From Asaia lannensis NBRC 102526 (GTDB taxonomy: Bacteria; Pseudomonadota; Alphaproteobacteria; Acetobacterales; Acetobacteraceae), in assembly GCF_024054035.1 (NCBI RefSeq), contig NZ_JAMXQU010000011.1:1-64000 (forward strand): a stretch of DNA of 64,000 bases, written 5' to 3'. The translations under genes were made by a program, and so were the position numbers. The notes beneath the pieces were generated by a model. The model saw only the letters and a list, made by a program, of their open reading frames with translations, was not told where the DNA came from and did not search any database. Of this stretch, positions 26,812 through 35,220 are shown in pieces (position 1 is the first letter of the stretch; each line of letters begins with the position of its first letter).

Positions 26812-27926
26812 GGATCGAAGCTCCAGTAGGAATCCGGATAATCCGGCATCATGGTCACGCTCAGGGTTGCGCCCCATTCGAGCGAGAACTGGGCGAGGGC
26901 GTCGCGATCGGCTTCAAGTGCGCGCGTCACGGCTAGCGAGGCCCTGAGCACTGGTGCGCCACCGCGCTGTCGTCCGGGTTGCCTGTCATTGCGATCGCGC
27001 AGGATCTCGCGCAGGGCCAGAAGGCCGCGACCGCCTGGACTGGCAAGCGCTTCATGCAGGGGGGGACGCCCTCTGGTACGAACGATTTCAAGCAGCCCCA
27101 GAGCCGTTGCGCCCAGCATCTTCGGCTGCATGGGGTCGCCTTGCAGCGCCTCGGCCAGAAACTTGCCAAGGGCAGGGCGCTTGCGCAGGGGAACACCGGC
27201 AGGATCGACCAGAATGGCTCCGCTCAGATTGCGCATTCGTATCTGGCGTGCCAGAGCTGAAAAAGCGTGTCTGTTGGCGTTGAACCCATCCATCTGCCGA
27301 CGCTGGTCCGGGTTCGGATCGTCCAGATCGATCGCGGTCAGGGCGGGTGTGGGGGTGAAACTGGCCCGCACGCCATGAGCCAGTTCGGCATGGGGGGAGA
27401 GCAGATCGTCGCATTCCGCTTCGAGCACATCGTCGAAGGCGCGGCTGACGCGGTCGATACGCGGTCTGAGCGCTGGGGGGACAAGCGCCATCAGAGCCGG
27501 AGCATCGCAGCAAAGCCGTGCCTCGGGATAGCGCGCCGCCAGTTCCTCGAGCGGTGAGGGGCCATGAGCGAGCAGAACCGGGCGATCGCGTGTCGTGCTG
27601 TCGGTGCTGGTGCTGACGTATCCGGCGCGCCCAGCAGTATCGGGCTTGAGGCGAAGCCCCTTGCCGTTCTGGGCACTTCGCGTGACGCGTGCCGTTACCA
27701 GTGCGCCCTCGGCATGTGTGCCGGTCAGAAAGCCGGTAGAGCCGTTTTCGAGCAGAACGAAGGCACCACCCAGAGCCGGAGCGGATTTTTGCACGCGTAC
27801 GGCATGAATATCGCCGTAGCCATCGGGCATGCCGGGGCGCCAGAGCGCGAAATCGACCAACCCGTTCTCGTCGCATATGGCGATGCGTGCCTCGCCCGGT
27901 GACCAGGCGATGCGGCATTCGATCAT
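26808..27926 (-). CDS. rng: ribonuclease E/G-family protein
   Basis: 372 residues, related to RNase G/E but shorter than E. coli RNase G (489). The N-terminal part aligns with the S1-like region (VQKSAPALGGAFVLLENGSTGFL), the middle with the catalytic DNase-I-like region (GAILVDPAGV, KMLGATALGLLEIVRTR), and the end lacks the zinc-link and small domain. This reduced form is common between maf and yacG in acetic acid bacteria and relatives. Start and stop overlap the neighbouring genes by four bases each. Whether it still cuts RNA is uncertain because not all catalytic residues can be placed by eye. Confidence 0.86.
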   Translation of the reverse strand: MIECRIAWSPGEARIAICDENGLVDFALWRPGMPDGYGDIHAVRVQKSAPALGGAFVLLENGSTGFLTGTHAEGALVTARVTRSAQNGKGLRLKPDTAGRAGYVSTSTDSTTRDRPVLLAHGPSPLEELAARYPEARLCCDAPALMALVPPALRPRIDRVSRAFDDVLEAECDDLLSPHAELAHGVRASFTPTPALTAIDLDDPNPDQRRQMDGFNANRHAFSALARQIRMRNLSGAILVDPAGVPLRKRPALGKFLAEALQGDPMQPKMLGATALGLLEIVRTRGRPPLHEALASPGGRGLLALREILRDRNDRQPGRQRGGAPVLRASLAVTRALEADRDALAQFSLEWGATLSVTMMPDYPDSYWSFDP

Positions 27927-28531
27927 ATGATGAAACGGCAGGGCTGGCCCCGCAGCATCTGGGCCGTTTCGAAAAGCGGCAGACCGATCACGGCGGAGGG
28001 GCTACCGCCCACATAACGTATGACAGAGGCCGCGGCGCCCTGAAGCGCATAGCCGCCTGCCTTGCCCTGCCAGTCTCCCTGATCGAGCAGCGCCGTAATC
28101 TGGGCGTCGCTCAGACGGGAGAAGGTGACGTCGGTCTCAACAAGTCGTTCGACATGACGCCCCTGTATCCAGCTTGCGCTGGGGGTGACGCAGACAGCCG
28201 TCAGTACGGTATGGCGACGGCCCGAAAGCAGCCTCAGGCAGCGTTCTGCCGTGGCACGGTCTTCTGCCTTGGGCAGAATGCGTCGCCCGACTGCAACAAG
28301 GGTATCGGCGGCGAGAATGAGGGCAGGCGCGTCACAGCGTCCCGCTACGGTCTCGGCCTTCATGCGGGCCAGACGGGCAACACAAAGGCGCGGTGTTTCG
28401 TTCTGGCGCGGCGATTCATCCAGATCGGCAGCGTCGATGCGATCCGGGATCAGCCCGATCTGGCGCAGAAGATCCACACGTCGCGGCGATGAAGAGGCCA
28501 GAACGAATTCAGGCCTTGTGCCGTCGGTCAC
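27923..28531 (-). CDS. maf: Maf-family nucleotide pyrophosphatase
   Basis: 202 residues. The Maf signature ASSSPRR (12-18) binds the nucleotide phosphates, with AADTLV, the Lys-Ala-x-D segment and GKAGGYALQG further on. Maf proteins hydrolyse non-standard or pyrimidine nucleoside triphosphates to monophosphates. Lies 10 bp after infA and overlaps rng by four bases (ATGA). Confidence 0.94.
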   Translation of the reverse strand: MTDGTRPEFVLASSSPRRVDLLRQIGLIPDRIDAADLDESPRQNETPRLCVARLARMKAETVAGRCDAPALILAADTLVAVGRRILPKAEDRATAERCLRLLSGRRHTVLTAVCVTPSASWIQGRHVERLVETDVTFSRLSDAQITALLDQGDWQGKAGGYALQGAAASVIRYVGGSPSAVIGLPLFETAQMLRGQPCRFII

Positions 28532-28541
28532 GAAAACGCTC

Positions 28542-28760
28542 TTACTTGAAGCGGAAGGTAATGCGGCCCTTGGACAGGTCGTAAGGCGTCATTTCGACAT
28601 TTACGCGGTCACCGGCGAGAACGCGGATACGGTTCTTGCGCATCTTGCCGCTGGTATGGGCCAGGATCGTGTGTTCGTTGTCGAGCGTGACGCGGAACAT
28701 GGCATTGGGCAGCAGCTCGGTTACCGTGCCGCTGAATTCGATCATGTCTTCTTTTGACAT
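28542..28760 (-). CDS. infA: translation initiation factor IF-1
   Basis: 72 residues, a single S1/OB fold with the near-invariant [19 protein letters not shown] and [13 protein letters not shown]-type core. IF-1 binds the ribosomal A site during initiation. It heads the infA-maf-rng-yacG operon; the 187-bp gap upstream should carry the promoter. Confidence 0.98.
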   Translation of the reverse strand: MSKEDMIEFSGTVTELLPNAMFRVTLDNEHTILAHTSGKMRKNRIRVLAGDRVNVEMTPYDLSKGRITFRFK

Positions 28761-28947
28761 CTGAGTCCTTGAAACTGTGGTCTGGAACAGGCCGGAATAT
28801 CCCCGGCAGGATTAAATTCTGCCGCGTATGTGCTGGCTCGACGCCGTTACGTCAAGTTTCTTGGTGATTTTGCCATCGAAAAGAGGCGTTTTACCTCTAT
28901 CCGGCGGTGCTGTCGGAGTCCTGTCCGTTCCGGTGGTTGTGGCGTGA

Positions 28948-30252
28948 TTACGCCTCTTTGCCCAGTGCGTCGAGTCGTGCCGACAGGCTCAGGGCATGGG
29001 CATCGAGCCCTTCCGCTCTGGCAAGACGAACACCGGCGGGACCGACGGCGCGCAGCCCGTTCGCATCGGCTGAGATCGAGGTCGTGCGTTTGAGAAAGTC
29101 GAAGACGGACAGGCCGGAAGCAAAGCGTGCCGTGCGGCTGGTCGGCAAAACGTGGTTGGGGCCACCAACGTAATCGCCCACAGCCTCGGGGCAGTTGCGA
29201 CCGAGGAACATGGCGCCTGCATGACGGATCCGGGTTGCGAACTGCTCGGGATCGTCAAGCATGACTTCCAGATGTTCCGAAGCAAAGCGATTGGCGATGG
29301 CTGCGGCCTCGTCCCAGTCGCGCACGATCACCACTGCGCCGTGATCCGCCCAGGATTTGCCCGCAATGGCGGCACGCGGCAGGGTCTTGAGTTCGGTTTC
29401 CACCGCCTCGACCACGCTTTGGGCAAAAGCGGCATCGTCGGTGATGAGCACGGCCTGCGCCAGCTCGTCATGCTCGGCCTGGGCCAGCAGATCGAGCGCG
29501 ACGAAACGCGGGTTGTTCCGGTTGTCGGCCACGATCACGACCTCGGAAGGTCCCGCGATCGAATCGATTCCGACATGGCCGAATACCTGACGTTTGGCTT
29601 CGGCCACATAGGCATTGCCCGGCCCGACGATACGATCGACAGGGTTTATCGTGTCTGTACCGTAGGCCAGGGCTGCCACGGCCTGTGCGCCGCCCACGCG
29701 ATAGATTTCGCTCACACCGCATACGCGCGCAGCGGCCAGAACGAGCGGGTTCAGTACGCCATCGGGGCAAGGCACGCACATGGCAATGCGCTCCACACCC
29801 GCAACGCGGGCGGGCAGGGCATTCATCAGGACCGAAGACGGATAGGCCGCCTTGCCCCCCGGCACATACAGGCCGACCGCATCGAGTGGCGTCCAGCGCA
29901 TACCGAGCGTCAGGCCGGCATCGTCGCGATAAGACAGGTTCGAGGGCATTTGCGCCCGGTGGAAAGATTCGATCCGTGTGGCGGCGAGACTGAGCGCGTC
30001 CATCAGTTCAGCATCGACCTTGTCGGCTTCACGGGCGATTTCATCGGCTGAAATGCGCAGACGTTCGGCAGGCAGGGTCAACCGGTCGAAACGTGCCGTG
30101 TAGTCGCACAGGGCGTCATCGCCCCGGGCGCGTATGGCGGCTATGATCTCGCGCACCGGCGTGCTGACACTGGTTTCTACCGCGCTACGGTCGGAAAGCA
30201 GCGTTCCAAGACGGGATTCGAAATCCGTATCGGTGCTTTGCAGCCATTTCAT
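28948..30252 (-). CDS. hisD: histidinol dehydrogenase
   Basis: 434 residues; performs the last two steps of histidine synthesis, oxidising histidinol to histidine with two NAD+. Typical segments are VGLYVPGGKAAYPSSVLMNA, VDRIVGPGNAYVAEAK, IAGPSEVVIVAD and GPNHVLPTSRTARFASGLSV, the last containing zinc and catalytic residues. Start is the ATG at 30252, which overlaps the hisG stop; the open frame running further upstream is antisense-like sequence inside hisG. Confidence 0.97.
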   Translation of the reverse strand: MKWLQSTDTDFESRLGTLLSDRSAVETSVSTPVREIIAAIRARGDDALCDYTARFDRLTLPAERLRISADEIAREADKVDAELMDALSLAATRIESFHRAQMPSNLSYRDDAGLTLGMRWTPLDAVGLYVPGGKAAYPSSVLMNALPARVAGVERIAMCVPCPDGVLNPLVLAAARVCGVSEIYRVGGAQAVAALAYGTDTINPVDRIVGPGNAYVAEAKRQVFGHVGIDSIAGPSEVVIVADNRNNPRFVALDLLAQAEHDELAQAVLITDDAAFAQSVVEAVETELKTLPRAAIAGKSWADHGAVVIVRDWDEAAAIANRFASEHLEVMLDDPEQFATRIRHAGAMFLGRNCPEAVGDYVGGPNHVLPTSRTARFASGLSVFDFLKRTTSISADANGLRAVGPAGVRLARAEGLDAHALSLSARLDALGKEA

Positions 30253-30956
30253 GCCGTTTTCTCCTGAAGGGCGTCGCGAAAGCGTTCGATCAGGGCGCGA
30301 ATGGCATCGGGCCGGGTCTTCAGGGCAACGCGGTTGACGATAAGGCGGCTCGTGACATGGGCAATGACATCGGTCTCGCGCAGGCCATTGGCCTTGAGCG
30401 TCGAGCCGGTATCGACCAGATCGACAATCACGCTGGCCATGTCGAGCGTGGGCGCAAGCTCCATGGCGCCGTGCAGATGCACGATCTCGGCATTGACGCC
30501 TTTCGCCGCAAAATGGCGACGTGTGATGGTGGGATATTTGGTCGCCACACGCAGATGGGAGCTGGCAGCCGCGTTGTCTTCTCCCGCAGAGCCGACAGGT
30601 CGGGCAATCGAGATGCGGCACCCGCCTATGCCGAGATCGAGCGGGGCATAGATATCGGGATAATCGAATTCCATCAGCACGTCGGCACCGCATACGCCGA
30701 TCTGCGCGCCGCCATGAGCCACGAAGGTTGCTACGTCGAAAGAGCGTACGCGCACGACATCGACCTTGGGGTCGAGGGTCGGAAAGCGCAGGCTGCGTGT
30801 GCCTTCACCAATGGCGCTGCCATCCTGAAACAGGCCTGTACGTTCGAGCACGGGGCCAAGCGCCTTGAGAATGCGTCCTTTCGGAAGCGCCAGAATAAGG
30901 GGCGCATCCGTTTCAGCGGAGCGGGATTCGGAGGCGGGTTCGGATACGGCATTCAT
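30249..30956 (-). CDS. hisG: ATP phosphoribosyltransferase, short (HisZ-dependent) form
   Basis: About 235 residues. First enzyme of histidine synthesis, joining ATP and PRPP. Seen: LALPKGRILK near the N-terminus, GADVLMEFD and the PRPP-binding VDLVDTGSTLKANGL. It lacks the C-terminal regulatory ACT-like domain, so it must work with HisZ, whose gene is not in this window. An extra N-terminal tail of about 18 residues (Ser/Glu-rich) is present. ATG at 30956 is preceded directly by an in-frame GTG. Overlaps hisD by four bases. Confidence 0.95.
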   Translation of the reverse strand: MNAVSEPASESRSAETDAPLILALPKGRILKALGPVLERTGLFQDGSAIGEGTRSLRFPTLDPKVDVVRVRSFDVATFVAHGGAQIGVCGADVLMEFDYPDIYAPLDLGIGGCRISIARPVGSAGEDNAAASSHLRVATKYPTITRRHFAAKGVNAEIVHLHGAMELAPTLDMASVIVDLVDTGSTLKANGLRETDVIAHVTSRLIVNRVALKTRPDAIRALIERFRDALQEKTA

Positions 30957-31198
30957 CACAGGCTCTGCCTAACACATTCTCACGCGCTCAAGAACCGGGC
31001 GAAAGCAACGTTTTTGCGACCTCGCGACACGTTCGCCAGGCAGTAAAGCATCGCAACCGGCTCCGGCATATCGATGCGTTCGGCTCACACAGTGATGACC
31101 CTGTAACGCCATGGGCTTGCCATCCGGCCTGCAACCCTTGGCGCTTCAATCCGCTAGACTGGACAGAACCTTTTCATGCGACTGACAGGAGTATCCAT

Positions 31199-32068
31199 AT
31201 GTCTCGCAGCGATTTGATTTCCGAACTGGGCTCGGCCACAGCGCTCGTCGATGAAGAGCAGCTGCATCTCGATCTCAATGACGGCACGCGTATCCCCCAA
31301 CTCGGTCTTGGCGTTTACAAGACGCCTGCCGATGAAACCGCCGAGATCGTGCGCTACGCGGCCCGAACAGGCTATCGCATGGTCGATACGGCAGCATTCT
31401 ACGGCAATGAAAGCGGCGTGGGCGACGCCTTGCAGGATTTCCCCGATCTCTATGTTTCGACCAAGCTCTGGGCCAGCGATATGGGCTATGATTCAGCCCT
31501 GCGCGCTTTTGACGAAAGTGCAAGAAAGCTGCGTCGGGATGTGGTCGATCTCTATCTGATCCATTGGCCCATGCCGAAAAAGAACCTGTATGTGGAAAGC
31601 TGGAAGGCCCTGATCGAGCTCAGGAAACAAGGGCGCGTCCGGTCCATCGGTGTCTGCAATTTCGAGCCCGAACATCTGACGCGTCTGATCGAGGAAACGG
31701 GGGTCAAACCTGTTCTCAACCAGATCGAGCTGCATCCGGCCTTTCAGCAGAAAGAGCTGCGTGCGTTCAACGATGCCCTCGATATCCGTACGGAAGCCTG
31801 GAGCCCGCTGGGCCGCGGAACGGGGCTCGATGGAGAGATCATCACCAGCATTGCAAAGAAGCACGGCAAGACGCCGGGTCAGGTCACGATCCGCTGGCAT
31901 CTCGAACTCGGTAATGTCGTTATTCCCAAATCGGCGCATCACAAGCGCATCGACGAGAATTTCGATGTGTTCGATTTCAGGCTCGACGATGAGGATATGG
32001 CGCGCATCGCAACGCTGGACCGGGCAGATGGGCGCACCGGCCCCGATCCGGCAACGGCCGATTTCTGA
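31199..32068 (+). CDS. aldo/keto reductase (2,5-diketo-gluconate reductase type)
   Basis: 289 residues, a TIM-barrel NADPH reductase. The catalytic tetrad is complete: Asp63, Tyr68, Lys89 and His122. PKSAHHKRIDEN near the C-terminus binds the NADPH phosphate. The 25-residue N-terminal extension before the first strand is longer than usual. Relatives in acetic acid bacteria reduce keto-gluconates or other keto sugars, which suits this group, but substrate is inferred from family only. A strong ribosome site (CAGGAG) precedes the ATG. A 10-bp inverted repeat follows the stop. Confidence 0.92.
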   Translation: MSRSDLISELGSATALVDEEQLHLDLNDGTRIPQLGLGVYKTPADETAEIVRYAARTGYRMVDTAAFYGNESGVGDALQDFPDLYVSTKLWASDMGYDSALRAFDESARKLRRDVVDLYLIHWPMPKKNLYVESWKALIELRKQGRVRSIGVCNFEPEHLTRLIEETGVKPVLNQIELHPAFQQKELRAFNDALDIRTEAWSPLGRGTGLDGEIITSIAKKHGKTPGQVTIRWHLELGNVVIPKSAHHKRIDENFDVFDFRLDDEDMARIATLDRADGRTGPDPATADF

Positions 32069-32095
32069 TTCTCAGCGCAGCTGTAACCACCTGTA

Positions 32096-32124
32096 ATGCA
32101 GCGTCGTAAAATGTGACGCTGCAT
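32096..32124. terminator. 10-bp inverted repeat after the aldo/keto reductase gene
   Basis: Perfect arms ATGCAGCGTC and GACGCTGCAT with a 9-base loop, 28 bp past the stop and 18 bp before the next gene. No T run follows, so it is a terminator candidate or an operator for the downstream gene. Confidence 0.55.
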
Positions 32125-32141
32125 GATCGGCCGGATATGTC

Positions 32142-32612
32142 ATGTCTCGGTCCATGCATGACGTCATCCGCATGAGATGGCGGGGCCTCAATGCCCTGCC
32201 GGTACTGTTGCCGGTCCTGCTCGCGCCATGCGCGCGGGCAGCACAGCCCGGCTATTTCATGCCCCCTGTTCTGGCGCACAAGTCCCTGGGTTCTGCTCCG
32301 TCTGCGGTCCATCCCCTGATCGCTCAGGGAAGAGGCTTCGATCTCAGCCTGAAGGCTGAGGCACCCCCCAAAGTCTTCGCGCCCGATACGCTGCAATCGG
32401 TTCTGCGTCATCTCGGCCCCGTTTCGGTTGAGCAGAAAACAACCTCTCCTATCGCTATGGAACATGGCGTAACAACTGTGTTTGCCCTGCCTGTGCAGGC
32501 TATCCCCGGGCTGGACCTGACAGCGAGCTTCTTTGGCGGGCATCGCGACACCCGCCTTGGTGCACCACCCGGCTCTGCCGCCGTAACGGGTGGATTGAGA
32601 TTTCGCTGGTAG
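32142..32612 (+). CDS. secreted, possibly outer-membrane, protein of unknown function
   Basis: 156 residues. A signal peptide is clear (hydrophobic LNALPVLLPVLLAP, cleavage near ARAA), most natural if translation starts at the ATG at 32172 (residue 11). The mature part is about 120 residues with alternating polar/hydrophobic stretches (FDLSLKAEA, LDLTASFFGG) and ends GGLRFRW, an aromatic end of the type used to insert outer-membrane strands. Too short for a full barrel alone. No family recognised. The ribosome site is poor, so start is uncertain. Confidence 0.62.
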   Translation: MSRSMHDVIRMRWRGLNALPVLLPVLLAPCARAAQPGYFMPPVLAHKSLGSAPSAVHPLIAQGRGFDLSLKAEAPPKVFAPDTLQSVLRHLGPVSVEQKTTSPIAMEHGVTTVFALPVQAIPGLDLTASFFGGHRDTRLGAPPGSAAVTGGLRFRW

Positions 32613-32617
32613 ACCCT

Positions 32618-32636
32618 GGCGCCCAAGAGGGGCGCC
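32618..32636. terminator. hairpin between convergent hypothetical gene and dnaB
   Basis: 7-bp GC-only stem (GGCGCCC / GGGCGCC) with a 5-base loop in the 42-bp gap between two convergent genes. There is no T tract. Confidence 0.6.
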
Positions 32637-32654
32637 TATCGGTGTCAGACGTCC

Positions 32655-34160
32655 TCATACGTCGTGGACCGTATCCAGATCGCCGAAGCGCGTGAATTCG
32701 CCCTCGAAATAGAGTGGAATCGTGCCCGTCGGTCCATGACGCTGTTTCTCGAGAATCAGCTCGGCCTTGTTATGCACCAGCGCCATCTTGCGCTGCCATT
32801 CCTCCATCGCGACCTGATATTTATCCATGCTCTCATAGGCGCTGTCTTTGGGCATGCGCTGTTGCAGATAATATTCATCGCGATAGACGAACATCACGGC
32901 GTCGGCGTCCTGCTCGATCGAGCCGGATTCACGCAGATCCGAAAGCATCGGGCGCTTGTCCTCGCGCGATTCCACCTGACGCGAGAGCTGCGACAGGGCA
33001 ATCACAGGGACCGAAAGCTCCTTGGCGATGGCCTTGAGTCCCTGCGTGATCATCGAGATTTCGAGCACGCGACTCTCGGGCTTTGTGCCGATGGCAGGCC
33101 GCATGAGCTGAAGATAGTCGACCACCACAAGGCTCAGCCCCTTGGTGCGAGCCAGACGGCGGCAGCGCGTGCGCATGGCCGAGAGAGAAATGGCCGGGGT
33201 ATCGTCGATATGAAGCGGCAGCTCCGACAATTCGCGCGACACACGCACGAAACGGTCGAATTCACGCTGGCCGATATCGCCACGACGGATTTTTTCGCCC
33301 GAGACTTCGGATTGCTCGGACAGAATACGCGTGGCCAGCTGTTCCGACGACATTTCGAGAGAGAAAATCGCGACAGCGCCCCGTGGCTTGATGCCCTTGT
33401 CCTCAGCCTCACGCAGGAGGGCCTGCGCAGCCGAGAAGGCGATCTTGGTGGCCAGTGCGGTTTTGCCCATAGCCGGTCGTCCGGCCAGAATGAGCAGATC
33501 CGATGGATGCAGCCCACCGGTTTTCTTGTCGAAATCGCGCAAGCCGGATGTCAGACCGCTGACATCGCCTGTACGTTGAAAAGCCTGTTCGGCCACCTGC
33601 AACGCGCCGGTCAGGGCACGCTCGAAGGTAACGAAACCGCCGTCCTGCCCCTTGTCGGTCGCAAGTTTGAACAGCGTTTCTTCCGCTGCGGCAATCTGGT
33701 CGCCGCCCTCAAGATCGGCACGCGCGCCGTAGGCGTTATTGACCACCGTCTCGCCGATATCGATCAGCTGGCGCCGTATCCAGGCGTCATGAATGGCACG
33801 CCCGTAATCGCCCGCATTGACGATACCGACCATCGCCATCAGCAGCTGGCCCAGATATTGCGGTCCGCCTACCTCATCCAGCAGGCCCGAATGTTCGAAT
33901 TCGGCACGCATGGTGATCGGATCGGCCAGCATGCCGCGATCGATACGTCGGGCGATGGCCTCGAAGATCCTTCCATGCAGCGGATCGGCAAAATGGGCAG
34001 CCTCGAGGAAATCCGAGACGCGCTCATAGGCCTTGTTGTTGGTCAGAAGCGCGCCAAGCAGGGCGCGTTCTGCCTCCGGATTGGCAGGAGGGGTGCGCCG
34101 TAGCAGCGCGGTCAGGCCGTCGTCGGCCGCTTGTCTGGCTGGGGTATCGATCATGGTCAC
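32655..34160 (-). CDS. dnaB: replicative DNA helicase
   Basis: 501 residues. The N-terminal DnaB domain (about 25-130, PPANPEAERALLGALL) and the RecA-like C-terminal motor are complete: Walker A GRPAMGKTA, Walker B VVVDYLQLM, H4 SQLSRQVESREDKRP with the DLRESGSIEQDADAV segment. It unwinds DNA at the replication fork as a hexamer. Translation may start at the GTG at 34160 (GAGGG six bases before it) or the ATG two codons later. Confidence 0.97.
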   Translation of the reverse strand: MTMIDTPARQAADDGLTALLRRTPPANPEAERALLGALLTNNKAYERVSDFLEAAHFADPLHGRIFEAIARRIDRGMLADPITMRAEFEHSGLLDEVGGPQYLGQLLMAMVGIVNAGDYGRAIHDAWIRRQLIDIGETVVNNAYGARADLEGGDQIAAAEETLFKLATDKGQDGGFVTFERALTGALQVAEQAFQRTGDVSGLTSGLRDFDKKTGGLHPSDLLILAGRPAMGKTALATKIAFSAAQALLREAEDKGIKPRGAVAIFSLEMSSEQLATRILSEQSEVSGEKIRRGDIGQREFDRFVRVSRELSELPLHIDDTPAISLSAMRTRCRRLARTKGLSLVVVDYLQLMRPAIGTKPESRVLEISMITQGLKAIAKELSVPVIALSQLSRQVESREDKRPMLSDLRESGSIEQDADAVMFVYRDEYYLQQRMPKDSAYESMDKYQVAMEEWQRKMALVHNKAELILEKQRHGPTGTIPLYFEGEFTRFGDLDTVHDV

Positions 34161-34308
34161 AGCGACCCTCTATCATGCCCGACCACGATTCGATCAAGTT
34201 AAGAGGACAGGGTGTTGCCAGCGAACGGCATTGGGGCAATTTTCAGTCTGTCAGGTTTCAGTCTGCTAGGCCGCCTGTTGCCGATGCCCCGTCATTCGTC
34301 GGGTCGGC

Positions 34309-35091
34309 ATGGCAGGGGGCGGCTTCATCGGGGTCGGTTATGCCGGCTGTATCGCTCAGGGAGAGCATGTTTTGGTTCATCCGGCTCTTTTTGCCCATAT
34401 TCCCGGTGAGGGGCTGTTGCAGGTGCAGGAACTCGGACTGGCCTTCATCCTCTCCGCTCTTGTCGGTCTTGAGCGGGAATATCGTCAGAAATCGGCGGGG
34501 TTTCGCACCTATACGCTGGTCGGCGTGTCAGCCGCCCTGTTCATGCTGATCTCCAAATACGGTTTTGACGATGTGCTGATCCCGGACCGGGTGGTCGTCG
34601 ATCCGTCACGTGTTGCCGCCCAGATCGTGTCAGGTCTCGGCTTTATCGGGGGTGGCGTCATTTTCATGCGTCGCGATACCGTGCGTGGCCTGACCACCGC
34701 GGCATCCGTCTGGCTTACCGCCGCCATCGGCATGGCGTGTGGGGCAGGCATGACCATCGTCGCGCTTCTGACCACACTCGGTTATCTTGTGATCATGTTT
34801 CTCACGCCGGGTTGGCTGCTGCATTTTCCCCGTGCGCCACGCCACGGCTTCAAGATCAGCATTCGCGGTGCGGCGGAAAGCCATTTTGTCGAGGCTGCCT
34901 GTCAGACACTGAAAAAGCTCGGTTTCACGCTCGGCCATATGTCTCAGGAACGCCATGACGAGAGCGACCGGCTGATCATGAGCGTTCATGTGCATGGACT
35001 CAAAGCCCCCGATGATGTCGTGACCGCCCTGATGCAGATCCCCGGCGTTCAGTCTGTGTGGAGCGAGAAACAGGATGAGGCTCCGGATTAG
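34309..35091 (+). CDS. MgtC/SapB-family membrane protein
   Basis: About 260 residues. Four or five membrane segments in the first 165 residues carry the MgtC signatures LVGLEREYR, GFRTYTLVG and GLGFIGGGVIF, followed by TTAASVWLTAAIGMACG; a C-terminal ACT-like soluble domain follows (about 180-255). MgtC proteins influence magnesium starvation tolerance and, in pathogens, F1Fo ATPase or survival in macrophages; the role in free-living bacteria is unclear. The N-terminal 35 residues are atypical and no good ribosome site is seen, so the true start may be further in, at a TTG or GTG near residues 22-39. Confidence 0.85.
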   Translation: MAGGGFIGVGYAGCIAQGEHVLVHPALFAHIPGEGLLQVQELGLAFILSALVGLEREYRQKSAGFRTYTLVGVSAALFMLISKYGFDDVLIPDRVVVDPSRVAAQIVSGLGFIGGGVIFMRRDTVRGLTTAASVWLTAAIGMACGAGMTIVALLTTLGYLVIMFLTPGWLLHFPRAPRHGFKISIRGAAESHFVEAACQTLKKLGFTLGHMSQERHDESDRLIMSVHVHGLKAPDDVVTALMQIPGVQSVWSEKQDEAPD

Positions 35092-35130
35092 GAGAATAAG
35101 GCCCCTCTGCGCTGCCCTTCCCCCGCCCCC

Positions 35131-35152
35131 TGAAAGGGGCGTGCCCCTTTCA
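35131..35152. terminator. bidirectional hairpin between mgtC-like gene and aspA
   Basis: 10-bp perfect stem TGAAAGGGGC / GCCCCTTTCA around only two bases (four in practice) in the gap between convergent genes. No T tract. Confidence 0.72.
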
Positions 35153-35220
35153 TCCTGAAATGCATGTTTTCAAAAAGCGAAGCCCTGAAACAGGTCGCGC
35201 GTGATGTGACGATGCGACGC

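Noticed and set aside
29152-30051. 299-codon frame antisense to hisD
   Set aside because: hisD is unmistakable; no signal for a second gene.
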